DNA of 34,276 bases from Acidobacteriota bacterium (lineage in GTDB: Bacteria; Acidobacteriota; Blastocatellia; RBC074). The notes under the pieces were generated by a model, which made no database searches, had not been told where the DNA came from, and saw nothing but the letters and a program-made list of their open reading frames with translations. Shown piece by piece: positions 34,173 to 34,276 of this stretch; within the stretch, counting starts at the first letter, position 1; each line of letters opens with the position of its first letter. The stretch covers positions 1-34,276 of the forward strand of contig JAFDVI010000051.1 in NCBI GenBank assembly GCA_018269055.1, in the 5' to 3' direction. The translations under genes and the position numbers were made by a program.

Positions 34173-34208
34173 ATGAAAAAAGGTCAGGACATTGCTGCCC
34201 TGACCTTT
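34173..34208 (-). terminator. Intrinsic terminator of a gene beyond the right edge
   Basis: On the minus strand a perfect 10-bp stem (34208-34199 with 34188-34179) with a 10-base loop runs straight into TTTTTTC. It closes a minus-strand unit that enters from the right of the window. The 68 bases beyond (34209-34276) may hold its last codons; two minus frames end there (stops at about 34235 and 34221), and I cannot choose. Confidence 0.85.
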
Positions 34209-34276
34209 CGGGGGTCGAGGTTATGTCAGCCTCATCATTCCATCAACACGATGGCGGGAAAATCGGAATGACGTAG

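Overview
The window looks like a chromosomal segment of an Acidobacteriota bacterium, probably of the Blastocatellia/Solibacter kind. This is inferred from gene content, not from a marker gene: a Solibacter-type C-terminal domain (TIGR03437 type), an Oar-like TonB-dependent receptor with an N-terminal carboxypeptidase-regulatory domain, LVIVD-repeat surface proteins, an exported DUF6807 (PmoA-like) protein and a Tat-exported Gfo/Idh/MocA oxidoreductase. GC content is moderate and many gene products carry Sec or Tat signals. I found no rRNA, tRNA, CRISPR array or intact insertion sequence.

Left part (1-7300, + strand): a small exported protein of unknown function, then a very large Sec-exported RHS/YD-repeat protein. 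Its C-terminal tip looks like a WHH-type HNH/EndoVII nuclease toxin, and the next gene encodes a SUKH (SMI1/KNR4) immunity protein. Downstream lies a 232-bp orphan piece of RHS core, the scar of another rhs copy. Next (7335-9089, - strand) is an LVIVD beta-propeller protein.

9280-13757 (- strand) is a compact four-gene unit: a long coiled-coil protein with a C-terminal membrane anchor, a signal-peptide protein with one C-terminal membrane helix, and two tandem exported paralogues with the Ppx/GppA (ASKHA) phosphatase fold. It is preceded by a leader with three perfect stem-loops. I do not recognise this set as a described system and consider it the best novelty candidate.

14184-15210 holds a CoxG-like SRPBCC gene (-) and, divergently, a self-contained 63-residue zinc-ribbon gene with visible promoter, RBS and terminator. 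15234-22521 (-) is a nutrient-uptake and catabolism cluster: TonB-dependent receptor, alpha/beta hydrolase, Gfo/Idh/MocA oxidoreductase and DUF6807 protein, read from a near-consensus promoter with a palindromic operator-like site.

22850-25376 (-) is a unit of Rhizobium etli type asparaginase, a PLP aminotransferase (ATGA overlap) and a small Lys/Ala-rich protein, ending in a clear terminator. 25469-26125 (-) encodes an exported 3D-domain protein with its own terminator and a long structured leader. 26608-34102 (-) runs from phoH and ybeY (29-nt overlap) through an exported protein with a TTG start, two tandem Big2-LVIVD surface proteins (one with a terminator-like hairpin inside its signal-peptide codons), to a heptose-phosphate kinase joined to the second LVIVD gene by an ATGA overlap. 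A terminator at the right edge shows that phoH starts a new transcription unit.
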